From: Haliclystus octoradiatus | Taxonomy: Eukaryota > Cnidaria > Staurozoa > Stauromedusae > Haliclystidae | Reading direction: 5' to 3' | DNA length: 64,000 bases | Assembly: GCA_916610825.1 (NCBI GenBank) | Contig: OU744451.1 | Coordinates: 3,685,345-3,749,344 of the forward strand | Shown: piece by piece, positions 34,427-49,400 of the stretch | Position numbering within the stretch: the stretch's first letter is position 1 | How the letters are laid out: each line of letters begins with the position of its first letter | Made by a program: the position numbers and the translations under genes | Notes under the pieces: generated by a model | What the model saw: the letters and a program-made list of their open reading frames with translations, nothing else | The model's database searches: none | What the model was told of the DNA's origin: nothing

Positions 34427-37400
34427 TTAGTCTTCATCCCAGTTTTTGTTTTCTTTTGGTTTTGGACCACCTGCTGCCTTAGCCATAATGATCTGGAAAA
34501 AGGTGACAATAACTTTAAAATAATGAATATCGATCGACATTGCCATAATACAGCACTAGCGAATAACACATGGAGTCAAACCTGTATTTAAAGGTGCAAA
34601 ATTGACCGGCAGACGATACGCGTTTATTGTTTATAATTCATAAGCATCAAAGGTTGAACAATGAACATAATTTCATTGAGTTCATTTTTTGGTGTTGTCT
34701 TCAATTACAAATTGGTTTGGCGCATAACAATTGTTCCAAAGCGAGACTGTTGATTCACGCTAAGCATAAAATTAACTTAAGCTTGCAGAGGTCGACGGGC
34801 AATTTTGCCCCCTTAATAAACTGATTTATAGAGGAGAAAAGGAAACCCTGATTCAAAAATCATTCTCTTGACACAAAATCTACCGAGAAGATGCAGTGGG
34901 AATGTTGATCTCCACAGCACCGCTGTCTTAGAGCATTTCATCTAATGTCATGGTTGCAGAGGGTCTGGGACCGTGCCACATGCCTGTGTACCCCCACTTT
35001 ACCAACGGCTGTTTCGCATAAGGGACATGTAACTTTTTAGCAAACAAAGTGATACACTCATTACTTAAAAAATCAGAATGAACAATCATAGCTTAGCATG
35101 TAGGACCTTAGGTGATGATTGGTCTATTTACCAACTCATGAAATTATTTTTTATGTCTTTGTGAATTCAAAAGGTGTTGAAAATAATTATGGAGCAATAT
35201 ATGAAATGATAAGTAAGAAGAAAAGTTAAATGTTTCGTGATTGTGCTTCTGGACAAGCAAAATCTCAGAGAAGTTTGATAATACAGTCAAACCTGTTATA
35301 ACGGCCACCTGTCTATAGTGGTCAATTTATCTACCTCTCATAGCTGGCTGTTGTTTACATGTTTCACTGTATTTATGTTTAATATTTACAATGACAAAAA
35401 AAGAATCAAAAATATTTGAATCCATTATGAACATTGACTCACCTGGTCGACACGCAGAACGGTGACAGCTGCATTTGTTGCAAATTTCAATGCCCAATAT
35501 TTGACCAAGTATGAATCAAATATGTTTTTGGCCACTGCATCACATGTAGCTGCACCTTCGGCCTTTGGAAAACAAAATAAAAAATAATGATCATCGGTAG
35601 TTGCAAAATACCAGCAATTCACTGTAATGCAAGCAATCATATTCAAGTAGGCCTAGGCATACCGAGAAGGATTCCATGACTGAGTAAACCATATAAATCA
35701 GGATCCAGTGCATGTTGGATAACAATTTTAATGCACAAATTACACTCAAAACAACTGCCTGGTCGATTGATTTATAACTGAAACCAATTCGAACAGTTGG
35801 CCTAAATTGCAAAAGAACTATTTATATCCAAGGTCACACACAAGTGAGAGACCTCGAGAACTTATCACCAATCATTAGCCTATTTTTGTTCTCTTATTGT
35901 TGTACTATATTTCTAAACTTGTAGAATATTCAATCCTGGCTGCTAAGCTTTAAAATTAGTAACATCTCCATTCTCCTCGAAAACGTTGATAATCCTTCTT
36001 CAGAATTCTTAAAACCAAATGAAGAATCTTGTTAATCGACAAGCACTGTCCCTGAAAGAAAAATTTGTGGTCGCCTAGCCCCTGCTATCAACATCCCTGG
36101 ACCCATATAAAGGAACACACAAAGGTAAGAGTCCTAGAATTCTAGATCAAGGAAGGATTGGGCAAATTCAGAAGAAAATTGGTAGTTTTATGATATATTA
36201 TCAATTGCAACGAAAATTTCAGGAGAAAATGTTGAAAGGCCTGTTAGGATTGAACAGTCTGCCCACAGACAAAGTGGAGGGATTGACTTACCTCGATATC
36301 AAAGCCATGTGTTTTATTACCAGCATCATGAGCAGCGTACAGATTTGATACAAGTTCAGTTGCCTTTACACCAGCGTTGTCAGCCATAGCCCGAGGAACA
36401 CACTCCAATGCTTCGCCAAATTTTTTGACTGCGTATTGTTCCAAACCAGAAATTGTCTAAGAAGAAAACATTTCACTACTTGGAAGTTCAAACAAGAAAA
36501 TCAGAACACTATGCTGTGGTTAAAAAGACAAAGACAAGGTTTTTCTACTAATTAAAACAGTTCTCTACAGATCAGGATCGATGCAAATGGATTGAACAAC
36601 AGATACAAGAAATAATTGAATGATCTAATGTCTACAACAAAGAAGGTTTACAGTCAGACAAGTTCCATAAGTCTTCTTGGGAAGCATATAAACATTGGCT
36701 CTCAAATTTTCTTTTGAAGTTAATATTGACGTTACTGTATATTATTTGATGTTTGTTTTATACTCAGTCATGTGAAAATATTTAATATAACTTGTCAGGT
36801 TACTGAATCAATGACGATGATGAAGTAGTCCATGGGTTAATGCCTTGTCGATCATGGAATTACATTACGTTACCAAGCGTCCTCACCTGTCCATATTGTC
36901 TCATTTGTAATGATAATTGAATTTCAGTGGCACCAGCTCCAGGTAAAACTCTAGCATCCCTATTTAATGCTTTGTAGCAATTAACACCGTCATCGACAGA
37001 TCGTTCCATATCATCCATTATGTTTAACGTTGAACCACGTACAACAACTGTCGCGACAGCAGAATCTTCACGCTCTGCAAGTATACAAGAATGAGTACAA
37101 ATGTCGAGTAACAGCTGAGAAATCGTAAATGACAGCAAAGGGGTCAAGCAAAAGGTTTAGCATTCTGCAACTTTAGGCATTTCAACATTTCAACATTTCA
37201 ACGTTTGACAAAAAATTCATTAAATTAATAATTTTCTTCTGAATTTGCTCCAGCATTCCAGAATCTAGGATTTCAGAATTCCTACTTTTGTCAGACCCTG
37301 GATATCACTCATGCATGACTGGTCAGTCCTGTAAATCAGTCATGTGAAAGCAAGTTATTGTAAAAATTATCAGGCTTCTGAAAAAATGATGATGATGATG

Positions 37401-40400
37401 AACTGAAAACCTCATGAACAATTTTATTACTTAGCAAAGTGCATGTCTTTATGCGATCTTATGGGAAATATAACGTAGAATGCAGGATAAATGTATGTCT
37501 GACAACGGTGAAAACTGGATAATCAACCTTGATGGGTGCTGGATTCCGTCATTCAACAAGCAATTTGAATACTGATACACATAGTTTTACAGATTTAGTA
37601 TAGTACACGTGCCTTGCATGGCTGTTTAAAGCAGAGGTATAGTAGATATTTGCATCCAGCCCAAGCTAAATTTTTGAAGAAGGTTAAGCACATGTGACGC
37701 AAAGCAACATTAATTGTATTTCTTACATAGACTATGTAGATTTCACGGAATAATGTCTACTGCACACAATTTGTTAAAACAGCATTGATGTATTGTAGGA
37801 AATTCATCAAAGTAGAAGACAATGTTCAGGTAACTGTTTTGCTGATAATATAGCACAGGCAAACTCATTTTATATAATTACATTTTCCATTTACAATACA
37901 AACTCTTACAATCTACATTGTTCGAGATCCCGTTCTTCATTATATCCCAATTTTTCAGTTGCATGATAGAGGGGATATTAAAAGTATGATAAAGGGGATA
38001 TTAGAAGTAGGTTTAACAGTTATGATAACAATTAGTTAGACGAACCTTGTTTGAATACGACAACAGCAGAATCTCCGATTTCAGAAACAAAGACCTGGTC
38101 ACAATGTCCTGTTTGTTCTGGCGTAGGTGTCATCTAAAAAATTACAATTACAGTAATTTACAAAATAGAGGTATACATTGAACCAAGTACTAGATATCAG
38201 CATAGTTGCAAAAAACTTTAATCAGATACAAATGCATCTGCAAAATCTTTTCGTGACAACAACAAAATTGCAAACATGCTGAATTGTATAATATGTAGCC
38301 AAGTTGATCTTCTGTTCATAAAATTAAAGACTATTGTATATTTATTAATCTTCTGGATAAAAATTAAGGCTAATCAACCCATATTTTCCCATAAGCGTCT
38401 ATCTCTAAACCATAATAGCAGCCACGCTCGTAGCTTGCCTGGTTTAAAAAATCCTAGCCTATCTGATTTGACAAAATCCAAACACTTAATAAACGTTTAC
38501 GCCATTAATGATAACAAATAAATAAATAAAATGTTGCTTACAAGTTTTGGTAATGCAGTTGCTTGACAAGCTCTGCACAGTCTTCGTAAATCGAATTTAG
38601 ACATTAATCTAACAACCATAATGTTATATTTGTTACAGAAATGAATTGCCATATCTGCTGTTTTGCCACCACATACAATAACGTTACATCCAGTATCAGC
38701 AATCGCTTTAATTTGCTAAAGAAGAAACGTAAAAAAAGATTATTAACAACATTGACAATATGAATAATTGTAACAGGTTAATGAGCAAAGTACACGTCAA
38801 ATTGGTAGCAGTTTTCATTCATTTGAATTTGTACTTCATCGATAATAAGAACTTGAGATCGTTAAGTTAGTAGCAGAACTTGTGAATGGACTAGTTTAGG
38901 TTGGCGTACAAATAAGAGGGAATTTCTCTGATCAGAACTGCAACTAAACGGCTTATAGTTAGCAGTAGTACCTGAATACGACTAAATTAGGACATCCTCT
39001 TGTTTACAATCATTTCAGAAAATACTTGATACATTCAATCAACCCTTTATCCAACCATACAATGTACAAATAAGAGGGAATTTCTCTGATTAGAACTGCA
39101 CCTAAACGGCTTATAGTTAGCAGTAGTACCTGAATACGACTAAATTAGGACATCCTCTTGTTTACAATCATTTCAGAAAATACTTAATACATTCAATCAA
39201 CCCTTTATCCAACCATACAATGTTACCAGTCACAAGTTGAAACATGGATACTTACAGCTTCTAATAAATCTTCTTCACCTTTGTTAAAGTTCATTAATTC
39301 GTCAGCGTTCTTGATAAGAACGGTACCCTGCGCAACAATAAAGTTATGGAAATATAAAGACATCTTTTTTATCTAATCACTGTGTTGATATTAAAGGGGT
39401 GAATATTGGCATCAAAGAATTTTGTTAATGTTCCGCAACATAAAAGATTAACATAGCATCCTAGTTGCAGTTGACATTGATGTTGAGCTGCTTCTGGATT
39501 ACAGAAGACTGAAGATATGCCACTATACCAACCAACATCAAAGAAGCGTTTATGCAACATGTGCAGGGTCCGACAAAAGGTTCAGCCTTCTGGAATCCTT
39601 GAGGTATTTCAACAGTTTCTTCTCAATTTTTTGTTGATGTTTGACCAATAAATCATTAATATTATCATCTGAATTTTCTCCAACCTTACGGAATCTAGGA
39701 TTCCAGGATTGTAACTTTTGTCGGATCCTGAACATGTGTAAGATAAATCACATAAAATCAAACAACAATAAACATGTCACATACCTTTGTTTCTGTAACT
39801 AATGCATCCAAGGGACACGAGAATACTGCCATTTTGGCACCGTTTACTTTATTTAAATTTCCTTCTACTTCTCGACGGAATACCATGCCTTGGATTATTT
39901 CTGATGCGTGAATACCTGAACCCTGTGATTCACAAACATATCACATTTGACATTTGTCGTACAAAATATATTTTACATATGAATAATGTCATACAAAACT
40001 CATGACGACAAGGTCAGATCAAGCCGGAATCCTGACAATAGGGACTAATAATTGAAAAACGGTAAAACAATAGCAAGACATGTGATTTCGATAGATTTCC
40101 TTTGTTTTGAATTCAGTATATTCATGGAACTCTCTCATGCCTGTTTTAACTATTTGCTGACCTCCCAAAAACATCTATTTAATGTATGACATCCTATTGA
40201 GTAAATAAAATCTGTCAATTAATGAACAGAGTTGTTGATGTTATCAAAGATACCGTATATTGCCGTGTATAAGTCGACCTTTTAAAACTTAAAAAATTGC
40301 TCAAAAAGCCTGCGTCGACTTATACATGGAATCTAGTCGTTTGGTAAGAAAATATGCCGCTGTTTGTGGACAATAATCCTCATTCATAGCAACAATAGCA

Positions 40401-43400
40401 AAATCAAATCAAAACCGATTATTCTTGAAATATAAAAACAATAAACACCAGAGTCAGTAATAATCCCATTTAAAAACGGCCATTTTAAATATAATTTTGC
40501 TTCTTTAACATTGTACAACTCAATAGATAACAAATTAAACGAACTACGTAAATTATTTGGCTTTAAAATGAAGTATTTGTTGCCTTTTGATGTCTCACTC
40601 CTTTCTAAAAACGAGTGGAAAGATTCCAGCATGTTGCAGAAACGAGAAAAGAGGCTATTAAAATATGGTGAAAAAATGTTGATGTTTTGACTTTAAAGTG
40701 CAATTTTTACAGGCTGGATTACGGTATTGTTTTTCTCTAATACTAGAATTTTGCTTCAAAAATTGGGGGTCGACTTTGTTGAAATTACATGTTGACAACA
40801 ACTTCAGCATTCTAATATATTCATTGTTGTATATAAATATATAATACTTTACCGTATTTTGTATGATTAATGTTGTTAGTTAATTGATTAAGTTAGCTAA
40901 TTGATTGAGTTAGTTCGTAATGTCATTAGTTAATTAATCTAATTGAGCTAATCGAATAAAGTGAACTTGTTTACATCCATTATAGTATGTAAACGAGACA
41001 GACATGTAAACGAGAATATATCTTGTATATAACCAATTGACTTGTTTTTCAAATGTTTTTTAGTGTAAACTGTGTAATGTATGAGTGTTGAGGATATCTG
41101 ACGATGTTTTAATAAATGTTTTATTGACTTGAAGCCTGAGTGTTGATTTGGCCACTTTGTTATTGTTTGACTTGATAAGTTTATTGAAGAATTTCAACAG
41201 GTTATGGGCCCAGTGTAACATCGCGTTCTGGGAATTGTTTTGTTTATTGTTTATTAATCTCGTGTTGTGATCACGGAGATTACCCTTGTCTTCATAATGG
41301 CGTCTGAAGATAAGTTACCAAACATTGAGAAGTTGACGGATAGAAATTGGCCGATATGGAAACTGCAAATGACTGCTTACTTTCAAGCTCGTGAGTTGTA
41401 TGGTTTGTTAACTGGTGATCAGAAAGTACCTACTCCTTTACCAGCCGAACCAGAGCCAAATGATGTAGAACAAGAAAGGTATGATAAACTCTGCGGGGAA
41501 TATGCTGTTAAAGCCGCAAGAGTTAAATCTATTCTACTTCAAACTGTATCGTCGAGTCAACTCCATATTATTGCCAAGCAAGATTTATGTACTCCCAAAC
41601 TGATGTGGGAAGAACTTGTTGGGACATTTGATCGTCCATCACTGTCTAATAAATTGGATTTGTTAACTAGGTTACTTGATATTAAAATGGCATGTGGTCA
41701 ATCTATTGATATATATTTTAAAAAGTTACAAGATATTACTGAAAGACTTTCTGCATTGGCTGCTCCAGTGGATAAGGATTTACAGATTGCTATATTGTTA
41801 CGTGGTTTGGATGTAGATTATGCTTCGTTAAGAACAGCTTATATAGCCAAAGGTGAAGTAACATCTGGAGAACTACGTGAAGCCCTAAAAACAGAAGAGC
41901 TACGGCTAAATACAAATGGCGGTAGTGAGTCTGTGTTGTTTGTGTCTGATAGGAATAACCGACAAACTGTTGCCAGAAATGTATCTCCTGGCTCATGTTA
42001 TGGCTGTGGCAATTTTGGTCACTTTCATAGAGACTGTCCCACCAACCCATATAAGGGTAAGAAAAGCCAAACTAGCCATCATGCCAAAATTGTAAAATGT
42101 AATAATGATTCTGATGAGTCTGATGATGATTAGCATAATAATTGTAATGGTATAGGTATGTTTGCTGCCATTCATGATGATAACTATGCTCGTTCTTTTA
42201 CCTCCAATGATTGGTTAATTGACTCTGGTGCCAGTAGGCATATGACAAATGACAATTCTAATATGATCAATTATAAAGTGTTTGATTCTGCTGAACCTGT
42301 CATTCTGGGAAACGGAAGCAAATGTGAAGCTATTGGCAGTGGAAGTATTGTATTAAAATTAAAATCTGATAATTGTCCTGAACAACATGTTGTTGATAAT
42401 GTATTACATGTTCCACATTTATCTCATAATTTTTATTCTGTTGCTGATGCTGCAACAAATGGATGTTCTGTTGTGTTTTCAAATTCTGATTGTATGATCA
42501 AAAGTGGCAATGGAGAGAATGTTGCCAAATGTATTAAAAGTGGTAAATTGTATCAGTTGTTGTGTAACACGGATAATCATCAATGTAATGCTGCTATTAG
42601 TGAATTTTGATTTATGGCATGGACATTTGGGGCATACGAGCACAAATGATATGAAATGAAATGATATGAAATGATATAAAATGAAATGAAATATGAAATG
42701 AAATATGAAATGAAATGATATGAAATGAAATATGAAATGAAATATGAAATGAAATTATGATGATGATGATGATATGAACAATTTAAAGATTAAACTTCAT
42801 GAGCGCTTTAAAGATGTGATATTGTAATAATCCGAATAAATTGCATGTAACTGCTGCAACGTGTATACTGAGATACTTAATAAGCAGTACCAAACATGAT
42901 AATATTGTAATGTATACAGAAACAGTGGGAGCTATCTTGAAGGTTATTATGATGCTGATTTTGCTCGTGACACTGATGTTAGACATTCTACTTCTGGTTG
43001 GATATTTTTTATTTGCTAGTGGACCAATTTGCTGCTAAAGAAAAAATGTGTACGTTTATCTACTGCTGAAGCAGATTATATATTTTTATGTAGTCCATCT
43101 AAAAGAGGCATTATATCTTATTCAACTATTTTATGAATTAAATATTGATGTTGAACCAGTTGAAATCAAAGAAGATAATCAAGCTGTTATTGCTATGTCA
43201 AAAATCCAGTTCATCGATCTAGAATTAAATAGGCCTATGTAGATATTAAATGTCATGCTATTCGAGAAGCTGTTTATAATAAAAAGATAACTGTAGTGCA
43301 TTGTAACACTAAAGAAATGGTTGCAGATCTCTTAACTAAACCGTTAGCTAAATTTCAGTTCAGTTACCTTAGAGAACTTATGGGACTATGTTGTTGATCA

Positions 43401-46400
43401 ACATGAGTGGGAGTGTTGAAATTACATGTTGACAACAACTTCAGCATTCCAATATATTCATTGTTGTATATAAATATATAATACCTTACCGTATTTTGTA
43501 TGATTAATGTTGTTAGTTAATTGATTAAGTTAGCTAATTGATTGAGTTAGTTCGTAATGTCATTAGTTAATTAATCTAATCGAGCTAATCGAATAAAGTG
43601 AACTTGTTTACATCCATTATAGTATGTAAACGAGACAGACATGTAAACGAGAATATATCTTGTATATAACCAATTGACTTGTTTTTCAAATGTTTTTTAG
43701 TGTAAACTGTGTAATGTATGAGTGTTGAGGATATCTGACGATGTTTTAATAAATGTTTTATTGACTTGAAGCCTGAGTGTTGATTTGGCCACTTTGTTAT
43801 TGTTTGACTTGATAAGTTTATTGAAGAATTTCAACAGACTTATACGTGGTATCGACTTATACACGGCAATATACGGTATGTCAATGCGAGAGGCTCAGAT
43901 TTTCACTCATATTTTCTGACAATTGTGCACAATACTTAACGTACCAAAATCTTTGAAACTCTAACATTATCAACATTGAAATTTCCATTTTGTGGCATGA
44001 TTGAAACTGGAAATAAATAATCAAAAATACATCTCAGACATGAAAGCACAATTGTAATTACATACCATTGTGTAGAGAATTTCCAAGCAATAATTTCAAA
44101 ATAAAAATTAATTTCAATTTACCCAGCTCCCTCAGGCCTACTATAGTGTCAACACAGGTGTAAACTACTTACTGCATGCTTCAGCTAGTAATTGCGTTAA
44201 AAAGTCTTCATTTCCATACTAAAATAGCAAATGTGGACACACGCAACAAATTAGAAAAATGATAATAATATCAACGACATTAAAACTATAAATGATATGT
44301 TTGTCAAGCTAACCTGTTTGCTTGTGATGGCTGATTTCATATATTTTACAACTTGTTTGACATCTCTCATGTCTTCTATTGATCCACATACCAATGCTAA
44401 GAAAGATAGAAATTTAAAAATCAACATAAACCTTTCGTCAGACAATGCATTGAGTGAGGATGTTAATACATAAATACTTGCAAGTTACATTAAACTTACA
44501 TGGTAATAACTCCAATGCTTTTTTTATCGCTAACTCATAACCCTCCACAATTTCAGCTGGTGCCAAACCCTGCATATACCACAAAAACAGATAAATAGAT
44601 AGATAGATGGTCAAAATTTTGATTCATATACAGTATAGGAGTTGCATTGAATTGATTAATATATCTGGTACGCCAGGAAACATATGCGATAATTGACATT
44701 GTATTATAACAAAAATGATTCAATCAATCTCGTTGGTTTATAGTTTGACGCCAAATCACCATAGCAAATAGCAAAACTAGATTCGAAAACACAATCAATC
44801 TTACAATTCGAACTTGATAACACAAATGAGGAATTTTCAATTTGATCATGTTTTTTAAAAACACTTCATCAGCAAGAAAGTCATTTAAATATTTGTATAA
44901 AGTTGTGCTAGTTATAAGACAAAGCAATTAACGCATAAATACATACTCGCCCAGGGGTATCATAATTTTCTAATGCTTACACGTTTTCTCCTTACATGCT
45001 TCTCGTGCGTCTTAGCTCATAGAAAACTGTACACCAATTACTTATAGGTAGGTAGCGTCAAGCATTAGGAATTATCTACAATCTGTTTGTTAAAATCGTA
45101 GTGGAGTTCAAAATTTTGATTAATATTAACTGTCAATAATGCAAATTTTGACAAACGCAATGAACATTCTCGGCAATTTTGACACGCACTCAAGTGGATT
45201 TTACTGTACACAGAAGAAACTGAACAAAATGATCAAATATGACAGTTTAGGACCATTTTTAATTCCATTCCAGTGACTAGTTTAGTTCACTTGCTTTTAG
45301 TGAATACTCTACTTGTGTTCTCAATGTTAAAATTAAGGGTGGGTCGATTCAAATTTTTTTGGATCGATTAATCTCGAATAAGAATCGATTAATCGTTCGA
45401 AAACAATAGACATATTGTTTTCCAAGTTTTCTACATCATCAGTGGTTGAAAGTCTTAAAAAAATGTTTTACAGGTTTGATATTTTGTTTCTTCAAAAATC
45501 ATTTATTATAAAGTTTACATGAATGGCGTTTTCTTCATCAAATAAACAAAATGCATTCATTTCAAATATGTTTGTGAGAATTTCAGTATTTTAATATGCA
45601 TTTAATATGTATTTTTTAGTCGTGTGTTTTTGTTTTTCGTAAGCGCTAGTATATTTTGATGCCATTTTTTTCGTTGAAAAAAATAGAATATCATGCAAAT
45701 ACTAATCAACGAGGAAGGCATTTATAATTCCAAAATAAGTTGTGTTTATGTTTAGAAATAAGAGCATAAATTTGAATGATTTGAATTTAAATAAACTGTT
45801 TACTCTTGCGTGTTAAGAACAGAACACAATATAAATCATAAACCATTTCATTGCACAAAAAAACGCTAAAGATACAATAAAATTTTTATTACGATTTATA
45901 GATTCACAAAAACATAATCGATTCATGAAAACAAAATCGATTAATCAATGAATCGGACCCACCCATAGTTATAATATTATCAAATTACAATCTAAGAATA
46001 ATGCGTTGTATTGTAAGGAACTCAGTAAGAAAGTAGAAACTGTAGTAGAAACTGTATATAACGGCATCACTGGGGGACTTTCAAAATGTATGATATCAGC
46101 ATGGTAGTCAAATCTTTTGTAGACATTTTGAAATTTTTTATCTTGAATATTTTTGGTATGAAAATGATGCAGAATTCTTTGGTATGATCATAAGTCAATC
46201 CGGAAAGAAAAAACATTAAAAATGTGACACCGGAACTAGTGCCAGGCTCTATTCGTTCAAATAAAATGGGTCTTCTTAAAAAGGTTGGGTGTAAAATTGC
46301 TTTGCATAAATCTTAATTATTTTTGCTGATAATTGTACCTTGACATATTTGCTAGGACTTTACCGTGTGCTTTTTTGATTTGAGACCATACAAAAAAGTT

Positions 46401-49400
46401 ATTCAATCAGATGTTTAGAAACTTTCTAAAACAGCTGGAGCGTGACTGCTTATTAAAACTTCAAAACATCCCAACTTTTTTGTTTCTTCACCAATCAAAA
46501 AAAGCTCACGGTAGAATCCAAGCAAATATGCCAAGGCACAATTATCAGCAAAAATAATTAAGATTTATGCAAAGCAATTTTACACTCGACCTATGTAAGA
46601 AGACCCATTTTATTTGAACGAAAAGAGCCTGGCACTAGTTCCGGTGTCACATTTTTAATGTTTTTTCTTCCCGCATTGACTTATATGATCATACCAAAGA
46701 ATTCTGCATCATTTTCATACCAAAAATATTCAAGATAAAAATTTCAAAATGGCTACAAAAGATTTGACTACCATGCTTATGATGTCGATAGACCATGTGC
46801 CGTTATAGCCAATTATATATAAGAAGATTCAAGCATCGAATATCAAGAGGAGCATCAGTAAAATTCAATATGTTAAAAACAAAAATCTGCTATTAAATGA
46901 GATGTTATAAATAAATTCTATCTTAGCACATCATGCAATTATGACATGATGTTAACAATAATTGACCAAAATAGCGTTGTCCAAGATCAACCACTCACCA
47001 TTCTAAGTAAATCTTCTGCATGCGAAAGAAGAGCGCCAGCGAACATCATAACAAGGTTTGTACCATCACCGACCTGAAAGTCAAATTACCATTTATCAAC
47101 ATTGAAGTATTAATATTCAAATCAACATTACATGTAAATTACAAACATTTTACATTATCATAATCATATATTAATATTATTATAACGCAGAATTTGTGAT
47201 ATATGAAAAATGCTCAAGTTTTAACATTGGTTTGATAAATAGTTATAGGCAAGAGTAATGTCTATGAAGTCTCTATAAATTTTTCCACGGAATAAGCAGC
47301 ATACCTCTTGTTCTTGCATGTTACAAGCGAAAACCAGCATCTTAGCGGCAGGATGTTGTACCTATTTGACAAATTGACACAGAATGAAAAACATTGATTG
47401 GGAACAATGGCAAGTAAACAAGTAGACAATGAAAACACAAAAAAGTTTTCCACATCTGAAAGAAATGTGTCCCAAATATCAAATTCAACTTACCGTAACT
47501 ATTTTTACATAGAGACAGAGTCCGACAAAGTCCGGAAACTTGGAAACCTAGTTTGCGGAAGGCCAGCAAAATTCAGAAGGAAAAGGCAAAATACTGGATA
47601 TAAACCCAAAATAAAGCTTCAATTTTACGTTTTTATGCCAGCAAAATTACTCAAAGGTTTATCTAAAAATTTAAAGTTTGCGGAAGGTAAAACATTTTGT
47701 CGGACCCTGCATAGAGAATAACAACAATTTTGTTTGCTCTGATCCTGTTGACATTACTTTATTTATGGTTTATTAAAATGACATTTAGTGTTTCATGTAC
47801 CATCACGTCTGTTCGGTCAATTAATTGTCACAGCAACAGAGCCTGAAATAGAACCTAATGGTTAGTGACTCAAGTTTTTCTTTGCTATGAAAATTATGGG
47901 GAGCCGAATAGACCATTCAAACATGCACAAAAAGAAGATGTAGCCTAATGTATATGCTGCGTGGTTATTTTGCAGTTTATATTGGCGAAAAGAGTATCAC
48001 TTATATACATAATACTGTCTGTTTATATATCACAATATTTCTATATTTCTATATTTCGATATTTCTGTGTCTGTCCGCGACTTATGTACGTCTTACTGGC
48101 GATATAATACGGATAATCCGTTGTCGGGAAATTATGCAAACATTTGTGTCGAGATAACCGTGTACAGTAACAAATTTGTTGTATGAAAAGTATGGGTCTA
48201 TGGCGTTGTTTTAAAATAATATACTTCATCTGATATTTTATTTGATATCATTGCATTAAAAAATTCAGAGATTTTGAAAAATTTCATAGGTCGATAATCT
48301 AGCGGGCAGCCAAATCGACTTCAAATTGAAATCTCCAGAACAAAAATATTTTGCTTTAAATTTAAAAGCTGCGTGTAAATTGTTTGAACAAGTGAAACTT
48401 GAAACTGAATCAGTTTTATGATAATTAAAGCAATACGAAATACTGAATTACATTGAATTACCAGTATAACTAGGCCAGACAAAATATGTTTTGAAATCAA
48501 AGAAACGTAGACATATTTCATGTAGTGTTGATATCAGCAATACATATAGCGCGGCACAAACGCTATGAAATTAAAGAGACTTGAGGTCTTAATTTAATTT
48601 ATTAATGAAACAAAATGCCGTTCATTACTTTTCTCAAAATCGAGATATAAAACATTTCACTTTTAAAAAGGCTATTTTGATACATAATTTGTGAGAACAC
48701 TGAGCAAACAATCTGTTTTGAAATGAATAATCTATCGCGGGGCTTAAAAACAAATTAATTTGCAAGAATTTTCAAATTGGCGTTGGCGTTCGACTATTTC
48801 GAAAAATATTCAAAGTTCGAAGAGATTATCTGTCTACAGTCTAAAATCATAGAGTTTAGAATTAATCAAGGCATTGCACAAAAGTATTTTTATAATTTAT
48901 TATTTAATATAAAAAAACGAATCATTTGGTTTTAAGCAGCAAGGCTTTTATTTTCAGATTTTGCTTCCATAATTAACGAAGGAATTATACTGGCATCGAT
49001 TAATATTAAAATTTCATTTTGTTGACTTGCTATACGAATAAGACACAGTATGTTACTACAGTTTCGAGAATAAAAATAGCGATGTCTTGTTATTATCTTT
49101 GATCAACATTTAATAAAGTTAATTTCAGGTATATCAAATTTAACAAAGTTAAATTGAATTGAGCGTATGATTTGTGATAAATAATAATAATTATAATATT
49201 TTCAGCGTTCAAAAATTTTGCTTTGAATTTAAAAGCACAAAAACATAATTCAAAAACATTTTTAAATAGTTAATACAGTTTGGATGAGTGTAACAAACCT
49301 TGTGTTACAAAAATAAAAAGTGAAAAGGTTGCACGAAATAATCGATCATAGCAAACAATATTTATTAAAATAAAACTTACCATTTTCCAAATGAGATCCA

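Larger units (their letters stand above)
40777..43836 (+). mobile_element. Ty1/copia-type LTR retrotransposon, internally deleted
   Basis: Two 423-bp LTRs (40777-41199, 43414-43836) start TGTTGAAATT and end ATTTCAACA, differ at three positions, and are flanked by a 5-bp duplication GACTT (40772-40776, 43837-43841). Order inside: primer-binding site, gag, protease, a pre-integrase scrap, a microsatellite, RT/RNase H remnant, polypurine tract. Integrase and most of RT are missing, so it cannot move alone. It is antisense in CCT8 intron 9. Confidence 0.95.
40252..43877. mobile_element. TA-flanked TIR element split by a copia insertion
   Basis: Left end ACCGTATATTGCCGTGTATA (40252) and right end TATACACGGCAATATACGGT (to 43877) are perfect inverses over 25 bp, with TA outside. 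Element sequence is 40252-40776 and 43842-43877, about 560 bp without the copia element. It is full of GTCGACTTATAC motifs. In CCT8 intron 9. Confidence 0.85.

Noticed and set aside
40384..40632. 82-codon minus frame within the TIR element
   Set aside because: No transposase or other motif recognised; short and interrupted by no conserved structure.
47398..47721. 107-codon plus-strand frame
   Set aside because: Mostly the CAGGGTCC-family MITE, overlapping its target duplication, antisense to CCT8 intron 3.
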